Part shown: positions 46,889 to 56,242 of the stretch, in pieces
Layout: every line of letters begins with the position of its first letter
Position numbering within the stretch: the first letter of the stretch is position 1
Assembly (NCBI GenBank): GCA_016292135.1
Contig: JAEFAZ010000008.1
Location: forward strand, 43,807-107,806
DNA length: 64,000 nucleotides
DNA from: Saccharofermentans sp.
GTDB taxonomy: Bacteria; Bacillota; Clostridia; Saccharofermentanales; Saccharofermentanaceae
Reading direction: 5' to 3'
The notes under the pieces: model-generated
The model's database searches: none
Told to the model about the DNA's origin: nothing
What the model saw: only the letters and a program-made list of their open reading frames with translations
Translations under genes and position numbers: made by a program

Positions 46889-48580
46889 ATGAGAGTTTCC
46901 GGTTTGTTTTTGTCAACACAGCGTGAAGTACCGGCAGATGCCGAGATACCTTCGCATCAGTTAATGTTAAGAGCGGGGCTTATCCGCAAAGAGGCCTCGG
47001 GTATCTATTCGTTCATGCCTCTGGGCTTCCGCGTCTACCGCAAGGTCGAGAATATCATCAGGGAAGAGATGGATAATGCAGGTGCGCAGGAACTGATCAT
47101 GCCCGCACTCCTTCCCGCCGAAGCATACAAGGCATCCGGAAGATGGGACAGGTTCGGACCCGAGATGTTCAGGCTCCACGACAGGGGAGGAAGAGATTTC
47201 TGCTTAGGCCCCACGCACGAGGAATCTTTCACCGAGGCTGTAAGGGACAATATCCGTTCTTATAAGCAGCTCCCCGTTACTCTCTATCAGATCCAGCATA
47301 AGTACCGTGACGAGAAGAGGCCGAGGTTCGGCGTCATGAGATCACGTGAGTTCGTCATGAAGGACGCTTATTCCTTCGACTGTGATGAGGAAGGTCTCGA
47401 TAAGTCCTACAATATTATGTATGACGCATACAGGAAGATCTTCGACAGGATGGGTCTTGATTACACGATAGTCGATGCTGACTCCGGTGCCATGGGCGGT
47501 TCCGGTTCCCAGGAATTCATGGTCAAGAGCGATGTCGGAGAAGACGGCATCTGCTACTGCAACAAGTGCGGTTACGCAGCCAACGAAGAGAAGGCGGCAA
47601 CCTGCGCTCCCGCTCCTTCCGAAGAGGAGATGAAGGATATCGAAAAGATCCTGACCCCCGATGCCAAGACGATCGAAGAACTCGTAGCTTTCCTGGGCAC
47701 AACACCCGACAACTTCGTTAAGACGATCCTTTACAATGCAGACGGCAGGATCGTTGCAGTCATGGTAAGAGGAGACCGTGAGATCAATGAGACAAAACTC
47801 GTAAACCTCCTCGGTGCAAACGAGCTCGAGCTCGCAGCATTTGATGATGTTGAGCAGATCACGGGTGCAAAGGTCGGATTCGCAGGTCCCGTTGACCTCA
47901 AGAAGAAGATCGAAGTTATCGCCGACATAGAGGTTGCCTCCATGAGAAACTTCATCGTCGGCGCAAACGAGACTGACTATCATTTCAAGAACGTAAATAT
48001 CGGCCGTGACTTCACGCCTGATACGGTCGCCGACATCAGGAGCGCCGTTGAAGGCGATCTCTGCCCCAAGTGCAAAGAGGGCACGATGTCCATGGCAAGA
48101 GGTATCGAAGTAGGACACATCTTCAAGCTCGGAACAAAGTATTCCAAGGCGTTGGGCTGCATCTACCTCGATAAGGAAGGCAAAGAGAACAACATGATCA
48201 TGGGCTGCTACGGTATCGGCGTATCCCGTACCATGGCCGCAGTCATCGAGCAGCATCACGATGATGACGGCATCATCTGGCCAGAGGGCATCGCTCCTTA
48301 CCAGGTCATCATCATCCCCACAAAGACTAACGATGAGACGATCATGAACCTCGCTGAGGATATCTATTCCAAGATGACGGATGCCGGGATCGAAGTCCTT
48401 ATCGACGACCGCAACGAGCGTCCCGGAGTCAAGTTCAAGGATGCAGACCTCATCGGGATCCCCATGAGGATAACCGTCGGAAGAGCCGCAGGCGAAGGCA
48501 AGGTCGAAGTCAAGTTCAGGAATTCTTCCGAAGTGACCGAAGTGGAAGCCTCCGAGGCTCTCAAGATGGCAGGGATCTGA
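46889..48580 (+). CDS. proS: prolyl-tRNA synthetase (bacterial type with INS domain)
   Basis: [74 protein letters not shown]. Confidence 0.97.
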   Translation: MRVSGLFLSTQREVPADAEIPSHQLMLRAGLIRKEASGIYSFMPLGFRVYRKVENIIREEMDNAGAQELIMPALLPAEAYKASGRWDRFGPEMFRLHDRGGRDFCLGPTHEESFTEAVRDNIRSYKQLPVTLYQIQHKYRDEKRPRFGVMRSREFVMKDAYSFDCDEEGLDKSYNIMYDAYRKIFDRMGLDYTIVDADSGAMGGSGSQEFMVKSDVGEDGICYCNKCGYAANEEKAATCAPAPSEEEMKDIEKILTPDAKTIEELVAFLGTTPDNFVKTILYNADGRIVAVMVRGDREINETKLVNLLGANELELAAFDDVEQITGAKVGFAGPVDLKKKIEVIADIEVASMRNFIVGANETDYHFKNVNIGRDFTPDTVADIRSAVEGDLCPKCKEGTMSMARGIEVGHIFKLGTKYSKALGCIYLDKEGKENNMIMGCYGIGVSRTMAAVIEQHHDDDGIIWPEGIAPYQVIIIPTKTNDETIMNLAEDIYSKMTDAGIEVLIDDRNERPGVKFKDADLIGIPMRITVGRAAGEGKVEVKFRNSSEVTEVEASEALKMAGI

Positions 48581-48582
48581 TA

Positions 48583-50109
48583 ATGCTGATCAGGGTCGCG
48601 GCAGGGATAGTTGCTTTGCTGATATCTCTGGCCTCAGTCGGACAGACTGCGGCAGTATCTGCCCCGGACCTGATCAATGATACCAAACTTGCTTCAAGGG
48701 CTCTTGAAACTGCTGAATTCACCGAGATCGATTATCCGGCTCTTGACGGCAGCAGGATCAGGATGGGCGTTGACGGAAAGGAGTTCTACGTGGATTCCGA
48801 TAACGTTTCCTCTTTTACCGTCCAGCTCTTCAACCCCAAATACCGGATCGCCAAGAACGGCAAGACTTTCCGCGAAAGATCTTTTTCCGTCGATCTTTCT
48901 TCAGAGATGGACAGGAACACCATCTACGGCGTCATGGTCAGTTATCTGATGGATGACATCGTCTTTTCGCTGCACAGCAATTTCATCTTCCGTGACAAGA
49001 GCGGGAATCTGCATTTTTACAAGACTTCCTGCTATGAGTTTAATCTTGACAGGACCGGGGAATTAAGGACTGATCCCGCATCGCTCGATGATTATCTGAA
49101 GCCGCAGAACGACGTCGAATCAGACAACCCCTGTATAGTATCCTATTCAAATCAGATCTGCGAAAACTGCACTGATGACAGACAGAAGGTCTTCGCCATC
49201 TATTCCTATGTCACGAACAGGATGGCTTATGACAGTGTCCAGGTAACGGATAAACACGTCTACCAGGATGATGCCCTTCTCGTGATGAGGCGCAGCATAG
49301 CCGTATGTGAAGGATTTGCAAATGCCTTCACGGCTCTCTGCAGGGCTCAGGGGATCCCGGCGACCGTGGAATACGGGCTCGGCCTGTCTTCATACGACAG
49401 TATGACGGGGTCCGAAAAGGAGGACAACGAGATCGCGGATCACGCGTGGGCTGCGGTCTGTCTCGACGGCGAATGGCTCTTCGTGGATCCGACTTATGAC
49501 ATCGTTCATTACTACGAAGGATACGGGATCGAATCGACCGACAAGAAGAACAATCCTTACTATTCGTTTTTCCTCATGCCTTTGGAGGCCTTCTCTTTCG
49601 AACACAAGATACTTGACTCCGATACGGTTCACGGCTACGAAAGATCCGGTTCCTGCGGGAGCGATGCCGGATACAGCGTATCCCGTGACGGGACTCTTAC
49701 TATCAGCGGATCGGGCGAGATAAAGCTGCCCTATGGAGTCAACGATTTTTCCAGGGTGGTATTCGCTCCGGATTCCAATATCACCACGATCGGCAAGGAG
49801 TGCTTCCTGGACTGCGATCTCCTGACACAGGTGATACTGCCTGACAGCGTGACCCGTATCGAGGCCGGAGCATTTTCGACCTGCGAAGACCTTGAATATG
49901 TCTATATCCCCGATGGAGTGACCTATATCGGAAGGAACGCTTTCTTCACATGCGACGAGCTGGCCTATGTAAGGGTACCCGATTCCGTGAAGGAGATCGG
50001 AAAGAATGCTTTCGACCGTTGCCCCAGGCTTATCCTGAGCGTCCCGGCAGGCTTTAAGAAAGTGACGAGAAACTACAGCGTCAAGCCTTACTACGTGGAA
50101 GCAAGGTAA
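48583..50109 (+). CDS. secreted transglutaminase-like domain + BspA-type (LRR_5) repeats
   Basis: AVCEGFANAFTALCRAQGIPATV...DHAWAAVCLDGEWLFVDPTYD; LTQVILPDSVTRIEAGAFSTCEDLEYVYIPDGVTYIGRNAF. Confidence 0.88.
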   Translation: MLIRVAAGIVALLISLASVGQTAAVSAPDLINDTKLASRALETAEFTEIDYPALDGSRIRMGVDGKEFYVDSDNVSSFTVQLFNPKYRIAKNGKTFRERSFSVDLSSEMDRNTIYGVMVSYLMDDIVFSLHSNFIFRDKSGNLHFYKTSCYEFNLDRTGELRTDPASLDDYLKPQNDVESDNPCIVSYSNQICENCTDDRQKVFAIYSYVTNRMAYDSVQVTDKHVYQDDALLVMRRSIAVCEGFANAFTALCRAQGIPATVEYGLGLSSYDSMTGSEKEDNEIADHAWAAVCLDGEWLFVDPTYDIVHYYEGYGIESTDKKNNPYYSFFLMPLEAFSFEHKILDSDTVHGYERSGSCGSDAGYSVSRDGTLTISGSGEIKLPYGVNDFSRVVFAPDSNITTIGKECFLDCDLLTQVILPDSVTRIEAGAFSTCEDLEYVYIPDGVTYIGRNAFFTCDELAYVRVPDSVKEIGKNAFDRCPRLILSVPAGFKKVTRNYSVKPYYVEAR

Positions 50110-50127
50110 GGGATCACCGGAGGTTCT

Positions 50128-51060
50128 ATGTCTGAGACCAGTTATGAGATAAACGCATACGCAAAGATAAATCTCTTCCTGAAGATCTGCGGGAAACTGC
50201 CCAACGGCTACCATAAGCTCTATACGGTCATGCAGGAAGTGGATCTTAAAGATGACATTACCGTCACGATCGATGACGGCAGGGATGAGCTTATCAGCGT
50301 AAGGGATCCTGAAGGCAGGGATATTTCCGGGAACAACCTCTGTTACATTGCCGCCGACAAGTTCTACGGCTATATGGCGAGGAAACTCAAGACATCGGGG
50401 TTCCCCGCAGTGACCATCACGCTGGACAAGCACATTCCCGTCCAGTCCGGAATGGGCGGCGGATCTTCTGATGCGGCAGCAGTTCTGCTCGTTATGCAGC
50501 AGCACTTCGGCAGCCCTTTCAGCGACAGGGAGATGGAGGAACTTGCGGTGAGCATAGGCGCGGATGTGCCCTTCTTCCTTTACGGCGGCACCTGTCTTTG
50601 CGAGAACGTGGGCGAGGAGATAACGGTCCTCAAGTCTCTTGCCGGCGCGAACATAGTCCTGGTCAAACCCCGTGAGGGAGTATCGACCGCGGAATGCTTT
50701 GCCGAAGCTGACAGGTACCCTGCTGATGACGGACTGATAAGAGAATATAAGGATTTCACGGAAAGCCTTGCAGGTGACGCGGAGGAGAAAGCCGACATCA
50801 GCGAACTCATATCTTTCCTTAAGAGCAGGGAGGACTGCAGCAACGACCTGCAGAAACCTGCCGAGAAGATGGTCCCGGTCATATCCGCTCTTATCGCTGA
50901 GCTTGAGGACAATGGCGCGCAAGTTGCCAGGATGACAGGTTCCGGAAGCGCGGTCTTCGGTATCTTTGCTGACAAAGAAGAAGCGGAAAGGGCAGTTTCG
51001 GCCATCCGCAAAGACCATGAGAAAGATGATCTCCTGGTGATGGGGATCAAGACTATTTGA
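50128..51060 (+). CDS. ispE: 4-diphosphocytidyl-2-C-methyl-D-erythritol kinase
   Basis: NAYAKINLFLKICGKLPNGYHKLYTVMQEVDL...IPVQSGMGGGSSDAAAVL...MTGSGSAVFGIF. Confidence 0.95.
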   Translation: MSETSYEINAYAKINLFLKICGKLPNGYHKLYTVMQEVDLKDDITVTIDDGRDELISVRDPEGRDISGNNLCYIAADKFYGYMARKLKTSGFPAVTITLDKHIPVQSGMGGGSSDAAAVLLVMQQHFGSPFSDREMEELAVSIGADVPFFLYGGTCLCENVGEEITVLKSLAGANIVLVKPREGVSTAECFAEADRYPADDGLIREYKDFTESLAGDAEEKADISELISFLKSREDCSNDLQKPAEKMVPVISALIAELEDNGAQVARMTGSGSAVFGIFADKEEAERAVSAIRKDHEKDDLLVMGIKTI

Positions 51061-51120
51061 CAAAAACATTCATTGAATCTATATTTAGGTTCTGAAATGG
51101 AGTAATAAGGAGAACTGAAG

Positions 51121-51615
51121 ATGAGCGAGAATATCTGGAACTGTGAATGCGGACAGACCGCAAATTCCGGCAAATTCTGTATCAATTGCGGTAAGAGGAA
51201 GCCCGAACAGGCAGCCGTTTTTGCAACGGAAGTTAAGCCCGTCGAGGCAGAGGTCATAGGCAGGACCGAGCAGCCTTTGGTCCAGAACGTCCCCGCAGCT
51301 GCCCCCTATATCCCGGCGGCACAGCCGGCCCAGCCCGTTTACCAGACGGTGCCCGCTAACAGATCCTACTATAATACGGTTCCCGTAAACAGCGCTCCCC
51401 CGCAGACATCATCCGCTTCGCTGATACTCGGCATCTTTTCGCTCGTATGCCTTTTCATCCAGCCTTTGGGCGTGATACTTGCGATAATAGGTCTTATCAA
51501 CAGCCGCAAGGGCGGTGTTGCCGGAAAGATCCTAAACGTACTGGGTCTCATATTAGGCGGCATCTTCCTGCTGCTCGACCTGTTCTTTGCATTCCTTATA
51601 ATGGTCAGTAAATAA
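51121..51615 (+). CDS. zinc-ribbon + DUF4190-like two-TM protein
   Basis: CECGQTANSGKFCINCGKRKP; SASLILGIFSLVCLFIQPLGVILAIIGLINSRKGG. Confidence 0.75.
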   Translation: MSENIWNCECGQTANSGKFCINCGKRKPEQAAVFATEVKPVEAEVIGRTEQPLVQNVPAAAPYIPAAQPAQPVYQTVPANRSYYNTVPVNSAPPQTSSASLILGIFSLVCLFIQPLGVILAIIGLINSRKGGVAGKILNVLGLILGGIFLLLDLFFAFLIMVSK

Positions 51616-51631
51616 TTTTGGAGATAAAGAG

Positions 51632-52198
51632 ATGAGTAATGATATTTCCGATATGATCGGCTGGAAGTGTTCATGCGGCCAAACGGGAAACATGGGCAAG
51701 TTCTGTTTTTCCTGCGGCAAGGTTCAGCCTCTAGTAGGTGCACAGAGAGCCGTTCCCGAGCAGATCAAGGCTACTTTCGAAGACAAAGAGACAGTTAAGG
51801 TTTCCGAGACCCTGAAGGTTAGCGCCGAGGACGAAAAGGATTCCGAAAAGGCTCCGGTCTCTGCCGTCAGCGAGTACTACGATTACTCCAATGAGGGCGT
51901 GGAAGAAGACAAGACTGAAGATGAGCAGGAAGCAGAGAAGGTCGAGTATATCGAGCCCAAGCCCCAGACGGCAGGCTCCGGCAAGGGTCTCGGCATTGCG
52001 GGCATGGTAACGGGCATAGTCTCATGCGTCCTCTTCTTTATACCGGTCATCGGTGTCGCATCCGGAACCTGCGGAATGATCATGACCATCAAGGCCAAGG
52101 ACAGGGGAAACTTCACGGGATTTACCAAGGCCGGAACGATTTGTTCGGCCATCGGATGTTCCGTCGGATTTCTCATGCTGATCAGGCTATTTATCTGA
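51632..52198 (+). CDS. zinc-ribbon + DUF4190-like two-TM protein
   Basis: CSCGQTGNMGKFCFSCGKVQP; GKGLGIAGMVTGIVSCVLFFIPVIGVASGTCGMIMTIKAK. Confidence 0.75.
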   Translation: MSNDISDMIGWKCSCGQTGNMGKFCFSCGKVQPLVGAQRAVPEQIKATFEDKETVKVSETLKVSAEDEKDSEKAPVSAVSEYYDYSNEGVEEDKTEDEQEAEKVEYIEPKPQTAGSGKGLGIAGMVTGIVSCVLFFIPVIGVASGTCGMIMTIKAKDRGNFTGFTKAGTICSAIGCSVGFLMLIRLFI

Positions 52199-52210
52199 AA
52201 AACCCATAAC

Positions 52211-52239
52211 TTGACATAATTTCCGACCGATACTATAAT
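52211..52239 (+). promoter_or_regulatory. consensus sigA promoter upstream of rpmH
   Basis: TTGACA - 17 nt - TATAAT (perfect consensus). Confidence 0.92.
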
Positions 52240-52303
52240 AGACAAGCCTATTTTGTTTATTATTATTATCAGCCGGTCTATATACGGCAAGGAGGAAATA
52301 TAT

Positions 52304-52438
52304 ATGAAAATGACATATCAGCCCAAGAAGAGACAGAGGGCAAAGGTTCACGGCTTCCGCGCAAGGATGTCTACGTCCAACGGCCGCAAGGTCCTCGCAA
52401 GGAGAAGACTCAAGGGCAGAAAGCAGCTCGCTGCATAA
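52304..52438 (+). CDS. rpmH: ribosomal protein bL34
   Basis: [44 protein letters not shown]. Confidence 0.98.
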   Translation: MKMTYQPKKRQRAKVHGFRARMSTSNGRKVLARRRLKGRKQLAA

Positions 52439-52441
52439 GCT

Positions 52442-52834
52442 TTGAATTCCGTAACGCTTAAGTTCAATTATGAATTTTCGCGTGTTTACAAGCGTGGAAC
52501 TTTTTTTGCGGGCAGGTACGTAACGGTACATGTCTTCAAAAGATATCCGGGACTGAAGCATAACATGACCCGTATAGACCCCTCGGTAGTAAGAGTGGGG
52601 TTCTGCGCAAACAAGAAACAACTCGGCGCCGTAGGGAGAAACAGGGCTCGAAGATTGATGAGAGAGTCCTACCGGAAGTTAGAACATTTGATACCCGAAG
52701 GCTGCGACATAGTTTTTACATTAAAGAACATAAGCGAAGTCCCTTCTTACAAGGATATCGAAAAGGATATGGTAAGAGGCCTCAAGTGCCTGGGACTGGA
52801 CGCTGCTAAGACGGATTCCGGTGAAGACATATGA
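52442..52834 (+). CDS. rnpA: ribonuclease P protein component
   Basis: LKFNYEFSRVYKRGTFFAGRYVTVHV...VRVGFCANKKQLGAVGRNRARRLMRESYR; TTG start. Confidence 0.94.
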   Translation: MNSVTLKFNYEFSRVYKRGTFFAGRYVTVHVFKRYPGLKHNMTRIDPSVVRVGFCANKKQLGAVGRNRARRLMRESYRKLEHLIPEGCDIVFTLKNISEVPSYKDIEKDMVRGLKCLGLDAAKTDSGEDI

Positions 52835-53064
52835 TCAGCAGGGCAGAGATTGCCATAATCAGAAAATATCAGAAATACATCTCACCGTCTTTGGGAACTT
52901 GTTGTAAGTATTATCCTACCTGTTCCCAGTATATGATCGATGCTGTTGAAGAATATGGCGTCGTTATCGGAACCTGTAAAGGATTGGGAAGGATCGCCAG
53001 ATGCAATCCTTTCTCGGCAGGGGGATATGATCCCGTAAAGAAAAAAATACAGGATAAGGGTTGA
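52831..53064 (+). CDS. yidD: membrane protein insertion efficiency factor
   Basis: IIRKYQKYISPSLGTCCKYYPTCSQYMIDAVEEYG...IARCNPFSAGGYDPV. Confidence 0.96.
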   Translation: MISRAEIAIIRKYQKYISPSLGTCCKYYPTCSQYMIDAVEEYGVVIGTCKGLGRIARCNPFSAGGYDPVKKKIQDKG

Positions 53065-53066
53065 TT

Positions 53067-54137
53067 ATGGATTTTATACTCGGACCGTTATACAACCTTT
53101 TCGGTTGGCTCACAAAGGTATTCTTCGGTTTCTTCGGCAACTACGGTGTGGCTATCATCGTTCTTACCGTTGTCATTAGGGGACTTCTTATTCCCCTTAA
53201 TGTCAGATCCCAGAAATCAATGATCAAGATGCAGGCGATGCAGGGCAAGACCATGGAACTGCAGCGCAAGTACGGCGATAACAAAGAGAAGTATAATGAA
53301 GAACTCATGAAGATGCAGAAGGAGAACGGCATCGGAGGTCTTTCCGGCTGTATCCTCCCCATCATCCAGATCTTCCTTATCTGGCCTATGTTCAGGATCG
53401 TCAGCGCTCCTCTGATCTATCTATCGGGTGTTGCAGCCGAAAACATCAATTCCATGATCGAGATCGGCCAGAACATGGGCATACTCGACAATGCTGTCAG
53501 CGAAAAGTTCCACATCGGTCTTATCAGCGCCCTCGATACACATTCCGAATTCTTTAACACCTGTATCGAGAAGGGCCATATCGCCATGGGCCAGATGATC
53601 GATCTTCACTTCATGGGGATGGATCTTACCAAGACACCCGCGTTCAATCCCGTGACGATCTTCTCTGATCCCAAGACATACATCCCCCTCTTCATGATCC
53701 CGATCATCGTCTTGATAATCAATATCGTCTCCATGCAGATGACAAAGTTCCTGAAGCCTGGATATAAGGAAGAGAAGGAAGCCCGTGAGAGAGCAAAGAA
53801 GAATGCTGCTATGGCAGGACAGGTCACACAGGACTCCGCGGAGACTACCATGAAGATCATGAACTGGATGATGCCCGCGATCATGCTCTTTACCACATTC
53901 ACGATGCCTGCCGCAATGGGTCTTTACTGGGTCGTAGGTTCCCTCATGGGTATCCTTACACAGATCCTCGTTTACTACATGTTCACCAAGCCTTACCAGA
54001 TCAAGAAGGCTGAAGTCGAACTCAAGAAGGAGAATGCTTTCAGGCACAAGAAGACAGAAGAATCTGATCCGGAGCCTGAGGAAGGCCGCAAGTCCGGCAA
54101 GAAGAACCGCAAGAAATTTAATGATACGGAGGCTTAA
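53067..54137 (+). CDS. yidC: membrane protein insertase YidC/OxaI/SpoIIIJ
   Basis: YGVAIIVLTVVIRGLLIPLNVRSQKSMIKMQAMQ...GGLSGCILPIIQIFLIWPMF. Confidence 0.95.
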   Translation: MDFILGPLYNLFGWLTKVFFGFFGNYGVAIIVLTVVIRGLLIPLNVRSQKSMIKMQAMQGKTMELQRKYGDNKEKYNEELMKMQKENGIGGLSGCILPIIQIFLIWPMFRIVSAPLIYLSGVAAENINSMIEIGQNMGILDNAVSEKFHIGLISALDTHSEFFNTCIEKGHIAMGQMIDLHFMGMDLTKTPAFNPVTIFSDPKTYIPLFMIPIIVLIINIVSMQMTKFLKPGYKEEKEARERAKKNAAMAGQVTQDSAETTMKIMNWMMPAIMLFTTFTMPAAMGLYWVVGSLMGILTQILVYYMFTKPYQIKKAEVELKKENAFRHKKTEESDPEPEEGRKSGKKNRKKFNDTEA

Positions 54138-54142
54138 TATAT

Positions 54143-54838
54143 ATGGAAAATTCTGTTATCAAGACAGCTAAGACAGTAGAAGAAGCAACACAGGCTGCAC
54201 TGGAGGAACTCGGTGTTTCTTCCGATATGGCTGATGTTGAGGTTATAAGCGAAGGATCCGACGGATTCCTCGGTGTCGGCAAGAAGGATGCAGAGGTAAA
54301 GGTTACCCTTAAGGAAGCAGCTGAGGAAGCTGATGACGACGATACATACTACGGCGACGACGAGAGCTTCGAAGGCGATGCCGTCACGGAAGCCGAAGAT
54401 GCAGCCGTTAACTTCGTTGCAGAAGTTCTTTCAGGTATCGGCATCCACGGCAATCTTGATTCCTACCGTGAGGACGATGCCATCTACATCTCCGTTACGG
54501 GCAGCGAGTGCGGCAGCGTTATCGGACGCCACGGCGAGACGCTCGACGCCATCTCCTACATGACGAACCTCATCGCCAACAAGCACAGCGAGCAGCGCGT
54601 TCACGTACATCTTGATGTCGGCGGTTACAGAAAGCACAGAGAGAGGATCGTTATCAGCCTCGCAGACAAGGCAGTTGCAAAGTGCTTGAGATCCGGCAGG
54701 GATGTAGTCATGGAACCCATGTCTCCCGCTGACAGAAGGATCGTTCACTTCCACCTTGCTGAAGTTCAGGGAATAACGACTCATTCGGAGGGTGTTGAAC
54801 CCAAGAGATGCGTTGTCGTAAGCCTCGACAATAAATAA
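54143..54838 (+). CDS. jag: Jag/KhpB RNA-binding protein (KH-R3H)
   Basis: TAKTVEEATQAALEELGVSSDMADVEVISEGSDGFLGVGKKDAEV...GSVIGRHGETLDAISYMTNLIANK. Confidence 0.95.
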   Translation: MENSVIKTAKTVEEATQAALEELGVSSDMADVEVISEGSDGFLGVGKKDAEVKVTLKEAAEEADDDDTYYGDDESFEGDAVTEAEDAAVNFVAEVLSGIGIHGNLDSYREDDAIYISVTGSECGSVIGRHGETLDAISYMTNLIANKHSEQRVHVHLDVGGYRKHRERIVISLADKAVAKCLRSGRDVVMEPMSPADRRIVHFHLAEVQGITTHSEGVEPKRCVVVSLDNK

Positions 54839-54849
54839 TCAGGCTCAAT

Positions 54850-56241
54850 ATGTTCGCTGCCTGCTCCACACCTGCCGGGATATCCGGGATCGCGGTGATA
54901 CGCGTATCGGGTAACGGCTGCATAGAACACCTTGATCCTTACGTCAAGACCGTAAGGGCTGCAGGCGGCAAGAAGACTCTTTCGGAACTTTCGGGATATG
55001 AATCCCTTTACGGACTGATAACAGATCCCGTTTCGAATGAAGTTATAGACGATGTGATGGTGACCGTTTTCAGGGCTCCTCACTCTTATACAGGTGAAGA
55101 TATGGCGGAGATCTCCTGCCACGGCTCTTTGGCCGTAAAGCAGGAGCTGCTCCGTCTTTTGTTTTCCACGGGCATCGAGCCGGCTCTGCCGGGACAGTTC
55201 TCCCGTACGGCCTTTATCAACGGCAAGATGACGCTGGACGGCGCGGAAGCGGTCATGGATGTCATCAACGCGGATTCCGCGAAGGCTCTCGAAGCGGGAC
55301 GCAGGATCATGAGCGGCGCCCTGGCTCAAAGGATCGGCATTGCCGAAGCAGACCTTTACGAAGCGATGGCCTTGATCGAGATGATCGTGGAATTCCCCGA
55401 GCATGACGATACCGAAGCAAACGAAGAAAGAGTGATCTCCCTTGCTGACAAGGCGGGAGAGGAACTTAAGAAACTCTCTGATTCCTATGGGATGGGAAGA
55501 CTCCTGTCCGAAAGAGTCAGGATCGCGCTCGTCGGGATACCCAACAGCGGCAAGAGCACTTTGGCTAATGCACTGTCAGGTCAGGAAAAGTCGATCGTTA
55601 CCGATATACCCGGAACGACGCGTGATGCTGTCGAATCCAACATCGCGGTAAGAGGGATCCCTGTCACCCTGATCGATACGGCAGGCATCACTTCGACAGA
55701 CGACGTAGTCGAGAAGATCGGAGTTGAAAGATCGAAGGAGATATTCTCCACGGCCGACATGGCTTTCATACTGATACCGCCGGACATGACGCTCGAAGAG
55801 ACAAAGGAGAGGATAGACATGCCGGATTCCGGCGTATACAAGGTCCTTATCTTTTCGAAAAGCGACATCGGAGCAAACCCTGACGAAGACAGGATAACCG
55901 AATACGGGGAATCTGTCGGGATCCGGAAGATCATCCACGTGTCGGGCAAGGAATTTTCGAACATCGAGGACATGGAGGACGCGATAGAGGAGTTCTATAA
56001 CTCCTGCGGAAGCGGATCTTCTGAAGGCCTGCTCATCACGAACGGCAGACACATGGCGCTTATAAGCAAGGCCATTGAATATATAGACATGGCAAAGAAG
56101 GCTGTTCAGGACGGCATGGGAGTGGAGACTGCCTCATCCGTTCTGAGAGCGGCTCTGGACGAACTCGGCCAGATAACGGGCAAGACCGTATCATCCGATC
56201 TTGCAGACACTATCTTCGGAAGGTTCTGCATAGGCAAGTAA
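54850..56241 (+). CDS. mnmE: tRNA modification GTPase MnmE
   Basis: FAACSTPAGISGIAVIRVSG...VALVGIPNSGKSTLANALSGQEKSIVTDIPGTTRD-like core...C-terminal FGRFCIGK. Confidence 0.97.
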   Translation: MFAACSTPAGISGIAVIRVSGNGCIEHLDPYVKTVRAAGGKKTLSELSGYESLYGLITDPVSNEVIDDVMVTVFRAPHSYTGEDMAEISCHGSLAVKQELLRLLFSTGIEPALPGQFSRTAFINGKMTLDGAEAVMDVINADSAKALEAGRRIMSGALAQRIGIAEADLYEAMALIEMIVEFPEHDDTEANEERVISLADKAGEELKKLSDSYGMGRLLSERVRIALVGIPNSGKSTLANALSGQEKSIVTDIPGTTRDAVESNIAVRGIPVTLIDTAGITSTDDVVEKIGVERSKEIFSTADMAFILIPPDMTLEETKERIDMPDSGVYKVLIFSKSDIGANPDEDRITEYGESVGIRKIIHVSGKEFSNIEDMEDAIEEFYNSCGSGSSEGLLITNGRHMALISKAIEYIDMAKKAVQDGMGVETASSVLRAALDELGQITGKTVSSDLADTIFGRFCIGK

Positions 56242-56242
56242 G

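Noticed and set aside
47342-48259. 305-aa minus-strand ORF
   Set aside because: Antisense shadow of proS.
49390-51069. 559-aa minus-strand ORF antisense to the transglutaminase and ispE genes
   Set aside because: Long only because of codon bias on the opposite strand; both sense genes have clear domain signatures.
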